NCBI RefSeq assembly: GCF_014256275.1 | Contig: NZ_JACCFE010000002.1 | Span: 4,692,001-4,756,000 of the forward strand | Length of the DNA stretch: 64,000 bases | Source: Rhodococcus sp. 4CII | GTDB taxonomy: Bacteria; Actinomycetota; Actinomycetes; Mycobacteriales; Mycobacteriaceae | Direction: 5' to 3' | Shown here: in pieces, positions 52,887 to 61,383 of the stretch | Numbering within the stretch: position 1 is the stretch's first letter | Layout: each line of letters opens with the position of its first letter | The notes under the pieces: generated by a model | What the model was told of the DNA's origin: nothing | Database searches by the model: none | What the model saw: only the letters and a program-made list of their open reading frames with translations | Translations under genes and position numbers: made by a program

Positions 52887-53681
52887 GTGACCGTTTACGA
52901 AGACATCACCTACGAGGTCGACGGCCCGGCAGCGGTCGTCACGATCAACCGCCCGGCGCGCTACAACGCCTTCCGCGGCAAGACGGTCGAGGAGTTGATC
53001 AAGGCCTTCCGCTCGGCGTGGGCCGACGACGCGGTGCAAGCGATCATCCTCACCGGGGCGGGGGAGAAGGCCTTCTGCACCGGCGGCGACGTGAAGCAGC
53101 GCGCGGAGACCGGTGACTACGGGCCCACCGAAAGCGGAATGTTCGAGATCGGCAACCTGCACAAGCTGATCCGCGACGTCCCCAAGCCCGTCATCGCGGC
53201 GGTGAACGGCATCGCCGTCGGCGGCGGCCACGTGCTCCACGTTCTCTGCGACCTCACCATCGCGTCCGAGACGGCAAAGTTCGGCCAGGCCGGTCCCCGG
53301 GTGGGCTCCTTCGACGCCGGATTCGGCTCCGCGTTCCTGGCGCGCGTCGTCGGCGAGAAGCGCGCCCGCGAGATCTGGTACCTCTGCCGTCAGTACGACG
53401 CCGTCACCGCCGAACGCTGGGGCCTGGTCAACTGGGTGGTCCCCGCCGACCGCCTGCTCGACGAGGCGAAGGGCGTCGCCGCCGAGATCGCGGAGAAGAG
53501 CCCCACCGCGCTGCGCTTCCTGAAGCAGTCGTTCAACGCCGACACCGATCACCAGGCCGGACTGAGCAATCTCGCGATGTCCGCGCTCGACCTGTTCACG
53601 CACTCACCCGAGGGCCTCGAGGGCGCGGCGGCGTTCGCGGAGAAGCGCAAGCCCGAGTTCAACAAGTACGTGAACGCCTGA
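52887..53681 (+). CDS. badI: 2-ketocyclohexanecarboxyl-CoA hydrolase (BadI)
   Basis: A 264-residue crotonase-fold enzyme that opens the ring of 2-ketocyclohexanecarboxyl-CoA to give pimeloyl-CoA. It follows R. palustris BadI, as I remember it, over its whole length: RPARYNAFRGKTVEELIKAF, FCTGGDVKQRAE, NGIAVGGGHVLHVLCDLTI, SFDAGFGSAFLARVVGEKRA and the closing EKRKPEFNKYV. The GTG start has AAAGGA upstream and a promoter with operator 70 bp before. badH follows after 28 bp. Confidence 0.9.
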   Translation: MTVYEDITYEVDGPAAVVTINRPARYNAFRGKTVEELIKAFRSAWADDAVQAIILTGAGEKAFCTGGDVKQRAETGDYGPTESGMFEIGNLHKLIRDVPKPVIAAVNGIAVGGGHVLHVLCDLTIASETAKFGQAGPRVGSFDAGFGSAFLARVVGEKRAREIWYLCRQYDAVTAERWGLVNWVVPADRLLDEAKGVAAEIAEKSPTALRFLKQSFNADTDHQAGLSNLAMSALDLFTHSPEGLEGAAAFAEKRKPEFNKYVNA

Positions 53682-53709
53682 GTCCGAACGCACGGGAAGA
53701 GGAAACACC

Positions 53710-54444
53710 ATGAGCAACAACATCGCAGTGGTCACCGGCGCAGGATCCGGCATCGGCCGGGCCATCGCGCTCGCGCTCGCCGAGCAGGGCGACCGAGTGG
53801 TCGTCGCCGATCTCGATCTCCAGGCCGCGGAGAAGACCGCAGCCGACCGGCCCGACCGGCTCTTCCCGATGACGGTCGACGTCGCCGACCGCGGTCAGGT
53901 CGACGCCCTGCGCGACCGGGTGACGGCCGAGGTGGGGGTCCCGAACGTCCTCGTCAACGCGGCGGGATGGGATCGCACCGATCAGTTCCTCAACGCCACC
54001 ACCGAATTCGCGGAGAAGGTCGTCGCGATCAACTACCTCGGACCCGTGCACATGTGCAGTGCATTCCTCCCCGGCATGGTGGAGGCGGGTACCGGTGGCC
54101 GCGTCGTCAACCTCGCGAGCGACGCCGGCCGTGTCGGCAGTGCGGGCGAGAGCATCTACGCCGGTGCGAAGGGCGGTGTGATCGCGCTGTCGAAGTCGCT
54201 GGCGCGCGAGATGGCCCGGTACCGGATCAACGTCAACTGTGTCTGCCCCGGACCCACCGACACCCCGCTGTTCCAGGCGCAGGCGGAGAAGCTCAAAGAG
54301 GCTCTGGTCAAGGCTATTCCGTTCCGCAGGCTGGCCCGGCCGGAGGAGGTCGCGGCGCCGGTCCTGTTCTTCGCGTCCGAATCCGCATCGTTCATCACGG
54401 GCCAGGTGATCAGCGTCAGCGGTGGCCTCACCATGGCCGGCTGA
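53710..54444 (+). CDS. badH: 2-hydroxycyclohexanecarboxyl-CoA dehydrogenase (BadH), SDR
   Basis: A 244-residue short-chain dehydrogenase that oxidises 2-hydroxycyclohexanecarboxyl-CoA to the 2-keto form with NAD+. The cofactor motif is VVTGAGSGIGRAIAL; the NAAG motif and the Ser, the Tyr-x-x-x-Lys (YAGAKGG) and ASDAGRVGSAGES are present, the last as in R. palustris BadH; it ends ITGQVISVSGGLTMAG. GAGGAAACACC precedes the ATG. It lies between badI and aliA. Confidence 0.88.
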   Translation: MSNNIAVVTGAGSGIGRAIALALAEQGDRVVVADLDLQAAEKTAADRPDRLFPMTVDVADRGQVDALRDRVTAEVGVPNVLVNAAGWDRTDQFLNATTEFAEKVVAINYLGPVHMCSAFLPGMVEAGTGGRVVNLASDAGRVGSAGESIYAGAKGGVIALSKSLAREMARYRINVNCVCPGPTDTPLFQAQAEKLKEALVKAIPFRRLARPEEVAAPVLFFASESASFITGQVISVSGGLTMAG

Positions 54445-54469
54445 CCGGAATCGGGACGGGAGACTCATC

Positions 54470-56149
54470 ATGACGTACACGTACGATGCCCACGCCTATC
54501 GTCAGTACTTCGAGCACGACTTCACCTATCTGAACGGCTTCCGGCGCAACACTCACCGGTATGCCGATCGACTCGCGATGCAGTCCCCGTCGACCGGCGA
54601 GAGCTGGACCTATGCCGCACTCGGCGATCGCGTGGACCGGCTCGCCACCGGGCTCGCCCGCGCCGGCGTCACACCGGGCGCCGTGGTGGCCTACCAGTTG
54701 TTCAACGGCCCCGAGTTCGCCCAGCTCTACCTGGCCGGGCAGGCCTGCGGCGCAGTCGGATCCCCGATGAACTTCCGGCTCGCCTCCGGAGAGACGGCGT
54801 TCATCCTCGACGCCAACCGTCCCACGGTGTTCGTCTACGACACGGAGATCGGGCCCATGGTGCAGGACGCGTTGGCGCGGTCGACGCACAAGCCCGCCCT
54901 CGTCGTCGCCGTCGGTCCGGGAGAACCCGTGCAGGGAAGCGGGTTCGAGGTGATCCGGTTCGACGAACTCGTGGCCGAGTCGGCGTCGCCGCCCAAGGTG
55001 ACGCGCACCGTGTGGGACGAGACGACGCGGCTGTTCACGTCGGGAACCACCGGCATGCCCAAGGGTGTTCCGCTCAACAGCATGATCGAGATCTTCAGCG
55101 CGCACGACGTGATCATGCACTTCCCGCTGTCCGCCGAAGACAAGACGCTGAACATGACCCCGTGGTTCCACCGCGGCGGATTGTACTGCGCCGGACCGAA
55201 TCCGACGTTCTACCTCGGGGCGTCGCTGGTTCCGCTGCGGAACTTCGACGCCCGGACCACCCTCGACTACGTGGAGGAGCACGGGCTGACGTTCCTGATC
55301 GGCGCGCCGACCAACCTGGCCATGCTCGCGCGCGCTCAGGAGGAGAAGCCCCGAGACCTGTCCAGTCTCGAGGGCATCGTCACCATGGGCGCTCCCCTCG
55401 AGCGGGAGGCCGCACTGCACTTCCAGAGGGTCCTCAATCCCCGCATCTTCAACGGCTACGGAAGCACCGAAGGATTCTGGAACACCTTCCTGCGGCCCAC
55501 CGATCTGCCGGAGTACGCCGGAACAGCGGGGCGGGCGTGCATCGACGACGACGTCGCCGTGGTCAAACTGTTCGACGACCGCCTCGCTGCCGCCCACGAG
55601 ACCGTCGCCAAGGACGGCTCCGAGATCGGGGAGGTCATCGTGCGCTCCCCGAAGGGCGCCAACGCGTACTTCGATGCGCCGCAACAGGAGAAGCAGAAGT
55701 TCCGCGACGGCTGGCTGCACATCGGGGACCTCGCCACCTGGGACGAGAAGGAGTTCGTCACCATCGTCGGCCGCAAGGACGACATGCTGCTGTCCGGCGG
55801 CGAGAACGTTCACCCGGTGCAGATCGAAGAAGCACTGGGCGGGCACCCGTCGGTCACCGATTCGCTGGTGGTCGGTGTTCCGGACGACAAGTGGGGTCAG
55901 GTCGTCGTCGCCTACGTCGTCACCACCGCACCGGCGCCGTCCGCGGACGAACTGGACGACTTCTGCCGCAGCCACCCGATGCTGTCGCAGTTCAAGCGGC
56001 CCCGCGCCTACCGCTTCGTCGAATCGCTCCCGGTGTCGGCGACGGGAAAGAAGCTGCACTACAAGGCCACCGACACCGCGCGCAGGGAATTCGAGAGCGG
56101 GGCCTTCGTCGTCCCGCGTGCCCGCGGATCCCAGACCATCGGCTCGTAA
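54470..56149 (+). CDS. aliA: Cyclohexanecarboxylate-CoA ligase (AliA-type)
   Basis: A 559-residue AMP-forming ligase. RLFTSGTTGMPKGVPL, NGYGSTEGFWNTF, GWLHIGDLATWDEKEF and the Lys in SATGKKLHYKA are present. The position between badH and acyl-CoA dehydrogenases, and overall agreement with AliA, point to cyclohexanecarboxylate as substrate. CGGGAG lies upstream, and badH ends 25 bp before. The specificity is inferred from the cluster; other alicyclic acids are possible. Confidence 0.85.
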   Translation: MTYTYDAHAYRQYFEHDFTYLNGFRRNTHRYADRLAMQSPSTGESWTYAALGDRVDRLATGLARAGVTPGAVVAYQLFNGPEFAQLYLAGQACGAVGSPMNFRLASGETAFILDANRPTVFVYDTEIGPMVQDALARSTHKPALVVAVGPGEPVQGSGFEVIRFDELVAESASPPKVTRTVWDETTRLFTSGTTGMPKGVPLNSMIEIFSAHDVIMHFPLSAEDKTLNMTPWFHRGGLYCAGPNPTFYLGASLVPLRNFDARTTLDYVEEHGLTFLIGAPTNLAMLARAQEEKPRDLSSLEGIVTMGAPLEREAALHFQRVLNPRIFNGYGSTEGFWNTFLRPTDLPEYAGTAGRACIDDDVAVVKLFDDRLAAAHETVAKDGSEIGEVIVRSPKGANAYFDAPQQEKQKFRDGWLHIGDLATWDEKEFVTIVGRKDDMLLSGGENVHPVQIEEALGGHPSVTDSLVVGVPDDKWGQVVVAYVVTTAPAPSADELDDFCRSHPMLSQFKRPRAYRFVESLPVSATGKKLHYKATDTARREFESGAFVVPRARGSQTIGS

Positions 56150-56160
56150 AGGACATCGTC

Positions 56161-57354
56161 ATGACCACGCACGCACAACCCCGGCCGTTCAGTGCGGTCG
56201 ACCCGCTCGACATCGATTCGCTGTACTCGGACGACGAACTCGCCGTGCGCGACACCGTCCGGAAGTTCTGCGCCGAATATGTCACCCCGCACGTCGCCGA
56301 CTGGTTCGAGGCCGGGGAACTGCCGGGGGCCCGGGAACTGGCGAAGGAATTCGGGAAGCTCGGTGTCCTCGGCATGCACCTCGAGGGCTACGGGTGCGGC
56401 GGTTCCTCGGCCGTCCACTACGGATTGGCGTGCCTCGAACTCGAGGCCTGCGACTCCGGGATCCGTTCCCTGGTGTCCGTCCAGGGCTCCCTCGCGATGT
56501 TCTCGATCTGGAACAACGGATCCGAGGAACAGAAGAACCAGTGGCTGCCCGGCATGGCGGCGGGTGAGATCATCGGCTGTTTCGGACTCACCGAACCGGA
56601 CGCGGGTTCCGATCCCGCGTCGATGTCGACCCGCGCCAAGCGGGACGGCTCGGACTGGATCCTCAACGGCCGTAAGATGTGGATCACCAACGGCAGCATC
56701 GCCGACGTCGCCGTGGTGTGGGCGGGCACCGACGACGGGATCCGCGGATTCGTCGTCCCGACCGATACGCCCGGATTCAGCGCCCCCCTGATCAAGCACA
56801 AGATGTCGCTGCGTGCCTCGGTCACCAGCGAACTGGTGCTCGACAACGTGCGGCTGCCCGAATCGGCGATGCTTCCCGGCGCACGCGGTGTGCGTGCCCC
56901 ACTGAGCAGTCTGTCCGAGGCGCGGTACGGCATCGTGTGGGGCGCGATGGGGGCGGCGCGGTCCGCGTGGCAGGCGGCGCTGCAGTACTCGAAGGACCGG
57001 GCCCAGTTCGGGCGGCCCATCGGCGGATTCCAGCTCACGCAGGCCAAGTTGGCCGACATGGCGGTGGAACTCCACAAGGGGCAGCTGCTGTCGCTGCACC
57101 TGGGCCGGCTCAAGGACACGGTCGGGCTGCGGCCGGATCAGGTCAGCTTCGGCAAACTGAACAACACGCGTGAGGCCATCGAGATCTGCCGCACAGCACG
57201 AACGATCCTGGGCGGCAACGGAATCTCACTGGAGTTCCCCGTCATTCGCCACATGGTCAATCTCGAATCGGTTCTCACCTACGAGGGGACCCCCGAGATG
57301 CATCAGCTGGTGCTCGGCCAGGCCTTCACCGGTGAGAACGCGTTCCGCGGATAG
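56161..57354 (+). CDS. Glutaryl-CoA dehydrogenase-like enzyme
   Basis: A 397-residue acyl-CoA dehydrogenase. GCFGLTEPDAGSDPASM, LNGRKMWITNGSIADV, SLRASVTSELVLDNVRLPE, GRPIGGFQLTQAKLADM and SVLTYEGTPEMHQLVLGQAF agree with glutaryl-CoA dehydrogenases (GcdH), including the Arg of the RASVTSE loop and the catalytic Glu. GcdH oxidises and decarboxylates glutaryl-CoA to crotonyl-CoA, the end of pimeloyl-CoA breakdown. It lies 11 bp after aliA. Confidence 0.85.
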   Translation: MTTHAQPRPFSAVDPLDIDSLYSDDELAVRDTVRKFCAEYVTPHVADWFEAGELPGARELAKEFGKLGVLGMHLEGYGCGGSSAVHYGLACLELEACDSGIRSLVSVQGSLAMFSIWNNGSEEQKNQWLPGMAAGEIIGCFGLTEPDAGSDPASMSTRAKRDGSDWILNGRKMWITNGSIADVAVVWAGTDDGIRGFVVPTDTPGFSAPLIKHKMSLRASVTSELVLDNVRLPESAMLPGARGVRAPLSSLSEARYGIVWGAMGAARSAWQAALQYSKDRAQFGRPIGGFQLTQAKLADMAVELHKGQLLSLHLGRLKDTVGLRPDQVSFGKLNNTREAIEICRTARTILGGNGISLEFPVIRHMVNLESVLTYEGTPEMHQLVLGQAFTGENAFRG

Positions 57355-57366
57355 GAGACGAACACC

Positions 57367-58509
57367 ATGACCATCGACTACGAGTCCGAGCACCATCAGT
57401 TTCGGGACAGTGTCCGCAGCTTCGTGCGCGAGCGGATCGTTCCGCACCACGAGCAGTGGGAGAACGACAGCTGTCTCGACTCCGCGATGTTCACCGAAGC
57501 GGGGAAGCAGGGGCTGCTCGGCTTCTCGGTTCCCGAAGAGTACGGCGGCCCCGGAGTCGAGGACTTCCGGTACAACGCGATCGTCATCGACGAGGTCAAC
57601 CGGGCGGGCGCCGCCGCCGCGGGCATCGCGTTCTCACTCCAGAACGACGTGGTGCTGCCGTACCTGACGGACATGACGACGCCCGAGCAGAAGGCGCGGT
57701 GGCTTCCCGGGACCGTCACCGGGGAGACGATCCTCGGCATCGCGATGACGGAGCCGGGCACCGGCAGCGACCTCACCGGCATCCGCACCACCGGGGTGCG
57801 CGACGGCGACCACTACGTGGTGAACGGCAGCAAGACGTTCATCTCCAACGGTCAGAACGGCACGCTCTTCGTCGTCGCCGTCCGCACGTCGGCCGACAAG
57901 CACAAGGGATTGTCGCTGCTGGTCGTCGAATCGGACACGCCAGGTTTCTCCCGCGGGCGCAACCTGGAGAAGATCGGACTACACGCCCAGGACACGAGCG
58001 AACTGACGTTCACCGACATGCGCGTGCCGGTGGCGAACCTCCTCGGTGAGGAGGGCCGGGGCTTCTATCAGCTCGTCCACAATCTGCCGCAGGAACGCCT
58101 CTCGCTGTCCGTCGGCGCCGTCTCGGCCGCCGAGGGTGTGCTCGAGACGACGCTGGAGTACGTGAAGGAGCGCAGCGCCTTCGGGCAGCCGATCGCCGGT
58201 TTCCAGAACACCCAGTTCGTTCTCGCCGAACTCGCCACGGAACTCGACCTGGCCAGGACGTACCTCGACGACTGCATCCGGCAGCACGTCCGCGGCGAGC
58301 TGACCCCGGCCCGGGCCGCGCGACTCAAGTGGTGGACCACCGAACTGCAGGTCCGCGTCGCCGACCGGTGCCTGCAACTGCACGGCGGGTACGGGTACAT
58401 GCGTGAGTACGCGGTGGCACGCGCGTTCGTCGACGCGCGGATCCAGACCATCTACGGCGGCACCACCGAGATCATGAAGACGATCGTCGCGAAGGATCTC
58501 GGTATCTGA
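57367..58509 (+). CDS. Acyl-CoA dehydrogenase, AliB-like candidate
   Basis: A 380-residue FAD enzyme. GIAMTEPGTGSDLTGIRT, VNGSKTFISNGQNG, IGLHAQDTSELTFTDM and the C-terminal IYGGTTEIMKTIVAKDL are visible. YEGT is replaced by YGGT, and a Glu in LPQERLSLSVG can serve as base, as in the isovaleryl-CoA group. It follows the glutaryl-type gene by 12 bp. By position it may be the cyclohexanecarboxyl-CoA dehydrogenase (AliB), but that assignment is inference. Confidence 0.88.
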   Translation: MTIDYESEHHQFRDSVRSFVRERIVPHHEQWENDSCLDSAMFTEAGKQGLLGFSVPEEYGGPGVEDFRYNAIVIDEVNRAGAAAAGIAFSLQNDVVLPYLTDMTTPEQKARWLPGTVTGETILGIAMTEPGTGSDLTGIRTTGVRDGDHYVVNGSKTFISNGQNGTLFVVAVRTSADKHKGLSLLVVESDTPGFSRGRNLEKIGLHAQDTSELTFTDMRVPVANLLGEEGRGFYQLVHNLPQERLSLSVGAVSAAEGVLETTLEYVKERSAFGQPIAGFQNTQFVLAELATELDLARTYLDDCIRQHVRGELTPARAARLKWWTTELQVRVADRCLQLHGGYGYMREYAVARAFVDARIQTIYGGTTEIMKTIVAKDLGI

Positions 58510-58548
58510 TCCGGGCCGGACTGCCGACCCGGGGCGGTCCGAGCTACT

Positions 58549-58564
58549 GTGAATACCCATTCAC
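58549..58564. promoter_or_regulatory. Operator GTGAAT-ACCC-ATTCAC before tetR
   Basis: A perfect inverted repeat in the 88-bp gap between the dehydrogenase and the tetR. It contains GTGAA-N6-TTCAC, the same arms and spacing as the sites at 51535-51550 and 52803-52818. Confidence 0.65.
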
Positions 58565-58597
58565 CGCAGATTTGCCGGCAAGGAAAGGTCATCTGTC

Positions 58598-59260
58598 ATG
58601 GCGAAGGACACGTCCGCCGTTCCACTCGACGAAGCGGTCCGCGCCGTCCGCGTCAGCTCGCGGCGACGCCAGGTGCTCGACGCCGCCGTCACCGTGATGC
58701 AGCGGACGGGTTTCCACCAGATGTCCATGCAGGCACTCGCCGACGAGGCCGAGGTGAGCGTCGGGCTGATCTACAAGTACTTCGGCGGCAAGGAGGAGAT
58801 CCTCCTCGCCACGATCGTCGACATCCTCGACGCCTTCCGTGACCAGCTCGAGCCGGCGATGGACGCGGCGGGAACCGACCCCATCGAGCGACTGGTGGCC
58901 GGGTTCCGGCGGTACGTCGAGATCGTCGACGAGAACCTGGATGCCGTCGTCCTGACCTACCGCGAGAGCCGGACACTCGACCCGGACGGGCGCGAGAAGA
59001 TCAAGGAACTCGAGGTGGCGACGTCCAAACCGCTCCACGACGCACTCGAGGCGGCGATCGCGTCGGGCGTCGCGAGCGACCTCGACGTCGACCTCACCAC
59101 GTTCGACCTGATGATGCTCGCGCACGGGTGGGCCCTCAAGCACTGGCACTTCGCGTCCCGCTACACCGTGGACCAATACGCCACGGCGCAAACACGATTC
59201 GTTCTCCGCACCGTGCTGGCCGACCCGAGCGCCGCGGCGTACCGACACCTGACCGGATGA
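58598..59260 (+). CDS. TetR family regulator, likely for the cyclohexane cluster
   Basis: A 220-residue TetR repressor with MSMQALADEAEVSVGLIYKYF, followed by GGKEEILLATIVDIL. AAGGAAAGG lies before the ATG. The operator in its leader has the same arms as two sites inside the cluster, so it is the best candidate to repress the dehydrogenase, badI and its own gene. Its ligand would be a ring or pimelate CoA thioester. The stop overlaps the next start (ATGA). Confidence 0.9.
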   Translation: MAKDTSAVPLDEAVRAVRVSSRRRQVLDAAVTVMQRTGFHQMSMQALADEAEVSVGLIYKYFGGKEEILLATIVDILDAFRDQLEPAMDAAGTDPIERLVAGFRRYVEIVDENLDAVVLTYRESRTLDPDGREKIKELEVATSKPLHDALEAAIASGVASDLDVDLTTFDLMMLAHGWALKHWHFASRYTVDQYATAQTRFVLRTVLADPSAAAYRHLTG

Positions 59261-59856
59261 CCCGCCGGCGTTTCGAGGGGGAGATCACGGGCATCGGCAC
59301 CGGGTCCGGGGTCCGCATCGTCGTCGGTCACTGGCCGCGGTCGCCGCTCGGGGAGTTCACCGACGTGATGGTCGAATTCGCCGACGGTCACCGCGTGCTC
59401 CTCGCGCCGTCGGGCGCCGTCCGCGATTTCGTCACCTCGACGTACACCTTCGACCGCTCGGTGATCACGCCCGTCCACTACGTGCGGTCCGGCGACGGTC
59501 GGACGGTCGACGCCGGCGATCTGCACGTCCGGTTCGACGTCGGCGCCCGCACGGGGCTCGGGCGTCTGCTGAATCTGCTGCCGCGGGCCGTCGCGGGCGC
59601 TCCGTGGTTCTGTGCGGTCAGCGACCCCATCGCCCGCGTCGCGCTCCGGGGTGTGCGCACCCGCGGCACCGCAGGCAACGGTCGCCGCGAGTTCTACGGC
59701 GCCGTCGATCAGCGGCGACTGTCCGGTATGTCCGCATCCTGGCAGGGCGACGACCTCGGTGCCCTGCGGCCGATAGATCCGCCCGTCCGATTCGGGTTCG
59801 GTTCGACCCCGCGGACACCCGCCACCACGGCCGTGGTCACCACGATCCTCGACTAG
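59257..59856 (+). CDS. Conserved hypothetical protein coupled to tetR
   Basis: A 199-residue soluble protein that starts inside the tetR stop (ATGA). It reads FEGEITGIGTGSGVRIVVGHW, then DVMVEFADGHRVLLAP and RFDVGARTGLGRLLNLLP, a mix of beta strands; no catalytic motif stands out. I believe similar proteins occur in mycobacteria, without known function. Translation with the regulator suggests co-expression. It ends 4 bp into the opposing small gene. Confidence 0.7.
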   Translation: MTRRRFEGEITGIGTGSGVRIVVGHWPRSPLGEFTDVMVEFADGHRVLLAPSGAVRDFVTSTYTFDRSVITPVHYVRSGDGRTVDAGDLHVRFDVGARTGLGRLLNLLPRAVAGAPWFCAVSDPIARVALRGVRTRGTAGNGRREFYGAVDQRRLSGMSASWQGDDLGALRPIDPPVRFGFGSTPRTPATTAVVTTILD

Positions 59857-60086
59857 TCGAAGAGCGTGGGCGCGTCTCCCGGTTGTTCGTCGGGATGGGG
59901 CTGGACCTCACCCGCCGGACTCGTCGCCTTGTGCACCACGGACAGCGTCGTCGTCCGGACCGAGAGTCGATGTCCGTCCGGATGCTGCAGCGACGCCATG
60001 CCCTTGCTGATCTCGACCACCAGCCACGGACCGGCGTGACCGGATGCCTGCACCAGATCACCCACCTGTATCTGTACGGCTACCAC
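59853..60086 (-). CDS. Hypothetical small protein
   Basis: A 77-residue protein: MVAVQIQVGDLVQASGHAGPW then LVVEISKGMASLQHPDGHRL, a beta-rich N-terminal half like a small barrel, and a Pro/Asp/Glu-rich tail ending GDAPTLFD. Function unknown. Its 3' end overlaps the opposing hypothetical gene by 4 bp. Its start lies 84 bp after the LuxR-type gene on the same strand. Confidence 0.6.
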   Translation of the reverse strand: MVAVQIQVGDLVQASGHAGPWLVVEISKGMASLQHPDGHRLSVRTTTLSVVHKATSPAGEVQPHPDEQPGDAPTLFD

Positions 60087-60170
60087 CGCTTCCTCCCAAG
60101 GTTTACTGCATCGGCCTGTGCCCAGCGTAGCGACATCGGCGGGTGGCAGCCGAGTGACGGGGCTCCTCGT

Positions 60171-60446
60171 TCACAACTCTTCGAGGGTGACGATTTCGTC
60201 CTGGAGGGCGCGGATCAGCAGTTCCGTCTTGTTGGCCACCGGACGGCCGAGCTGCGCGTACTTGGCCCGGATCCGGATCAGGTGGGTGTTGATCGTGCCG
60301 AGGCTGATGCCGAGGTCGGTCGCCGTTGCCTGCTTCGATTCACCGAGCACCCACAGCCGGAGAACTTCGCGCTCTCGGGGGGTGAGCGACGGTTGGCTCC
60401 GCTGCTCCTCGTCGGGGCTGTCGGTCGGCTCGGGGTGGGACGTCAC
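60171..60446 (-). CDS. LuxR-type helix-turn-helix protein
   Basis: A protein of about 91 residues that is mostly one DNA-binding domain: LTPREREVLRLWVLGESKQA, then GISLGTINTHLIRIRAKYAQLG and ANKTELLIRALQDEIV. No receiver or sensor domain is attached. The GTG at 60446 has GGGAA upstream; an ATG at 60536 is also in frame. Its targets are unknown. The 180 bp to the IclR gene contain nothing I can support. Confidence 0.75.
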   Translation of the reverse strand: MTSHPEPTDSPDEEQRSQPSLTPREREVLRLWVLGESKQATATDLGISLGTINTHLIRIRAKYAQLGRPVANKTELLIRALQDEIVTLEEL

Positions 60447-60627
60447 GGCGTCAGTTCCCGGTCGAGTGTCGGAGGAACATCGAAGACTCCAGTCTTTCGG
60501 CACGTGACGGTGGTGCAGAGTCCGCAACCCTGCCATCGAATATTCGGCGCCGCCGTCGGCCTGGATGGGTTGCCCGCCGCATCAGCCGTTACCGTCGGTA
60601 ACCCGAAACCACCTGTGTCCCGATGTA

Positions 60628-61383
60628 CTACGCGAGGAACGGCGCCAGCCGCTCCGCGTGCTCGCGGAGCGACGGCACGTGCCGCAGCATGAGATGTTCG
60701 TGATCGACGTGTCCCGACAGCGCCAGGGTTCCGATGAGGGCCCCGGTACCGGATCGGACGGGGACGGCGACGCAGGCCGACCCGTCCCGGAGTTCCGCGA
60801 GTTGGGTCGCGAAACCCTGAGTGCGGATCTGGTCCAGGTGCGCGAGAAATTCGGCCCGGCCGACGATCGTGCGGGCCGTCACTGCCCTCGGTTCCCAACG
60901 CGGAATCACGGATTCGAGTTCCGACTTCTCCGCGAGCAGGAGCTTGCCGACGGCGCAGGCGTACAGGTGCTGATTGAGGAAGGCCTCGTCCTCCGGCGGA
61001 GGGTATTCGGGGTCGGCGTCGGCGGTGCGGACCGCGACGTTGGTGTAGTAGAAGAGATGGACCCCGAACCGCACCGACAGTCGCAGTTCGGCGAGGACGT
61101 CGCGCGCGGCGGCGCACACGGTGGGCACGACCGCGGCGTCGACGAGGATCCCGATCTTCTGGCCCAGCGCGAACCCGGACAGGTCGGGGAGCCGCACCAC
61201 GTAGCCCTCGCCCACCAGGATGTTGAGCAGCCGGTACGTGGTCGCGGACGGCATCGACAGGCGGGCCACGATGTCCTTCGCGGTGACACCCACACCGGCG
61301 CGGGCCACCTCCTCCAGCACCCGCAGGGCGCTGGTGACGGCCTTCGGCTGCCGCCCCGAGAGGGCTCTGTCGTCGGGGCTCAC
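60628..61383 (-). CDS. IclR family transcriptional regulator
   Basis: A 251-residue regulator with an N-terminal winged helix (VTAKDIVARLSMPSATTYRLL) and the C-terminal IclR effector domain (VAVPVRSGTGALIGTLALSG; AVGKLLLAEKSELE). GTG 61383 has GGGAGG upstream and overlaps the permease stop (GTGA). It is the second gene of a permease-regulator operon that diverges from an aldehyde dehydrogenase, so it probably controls both in response to the imported compound. Confidence 0.9.
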   Translation of the reverse strand: MSPDDRALSGRQPKAVTSALRVLEEVARAGVGVTAKDIVARLSMPSATTYRLLNILVGEGYVVRLPDLSGFALGQKIGILVDAAVVPTVCAAARDVLAELRLSVRFGVHLFYYTNVAVRTADADPEYPPPEDEAFLNQHLYACAVGKLLLAEKSELESVIPRWEPRAVTARTIVGRAEFLAHLDQIRTQGFATQLAELRDGSACVAVPVRSGTGALIGTLALSGHVDHEHLMLRHVPSLREHAERLAPFLA

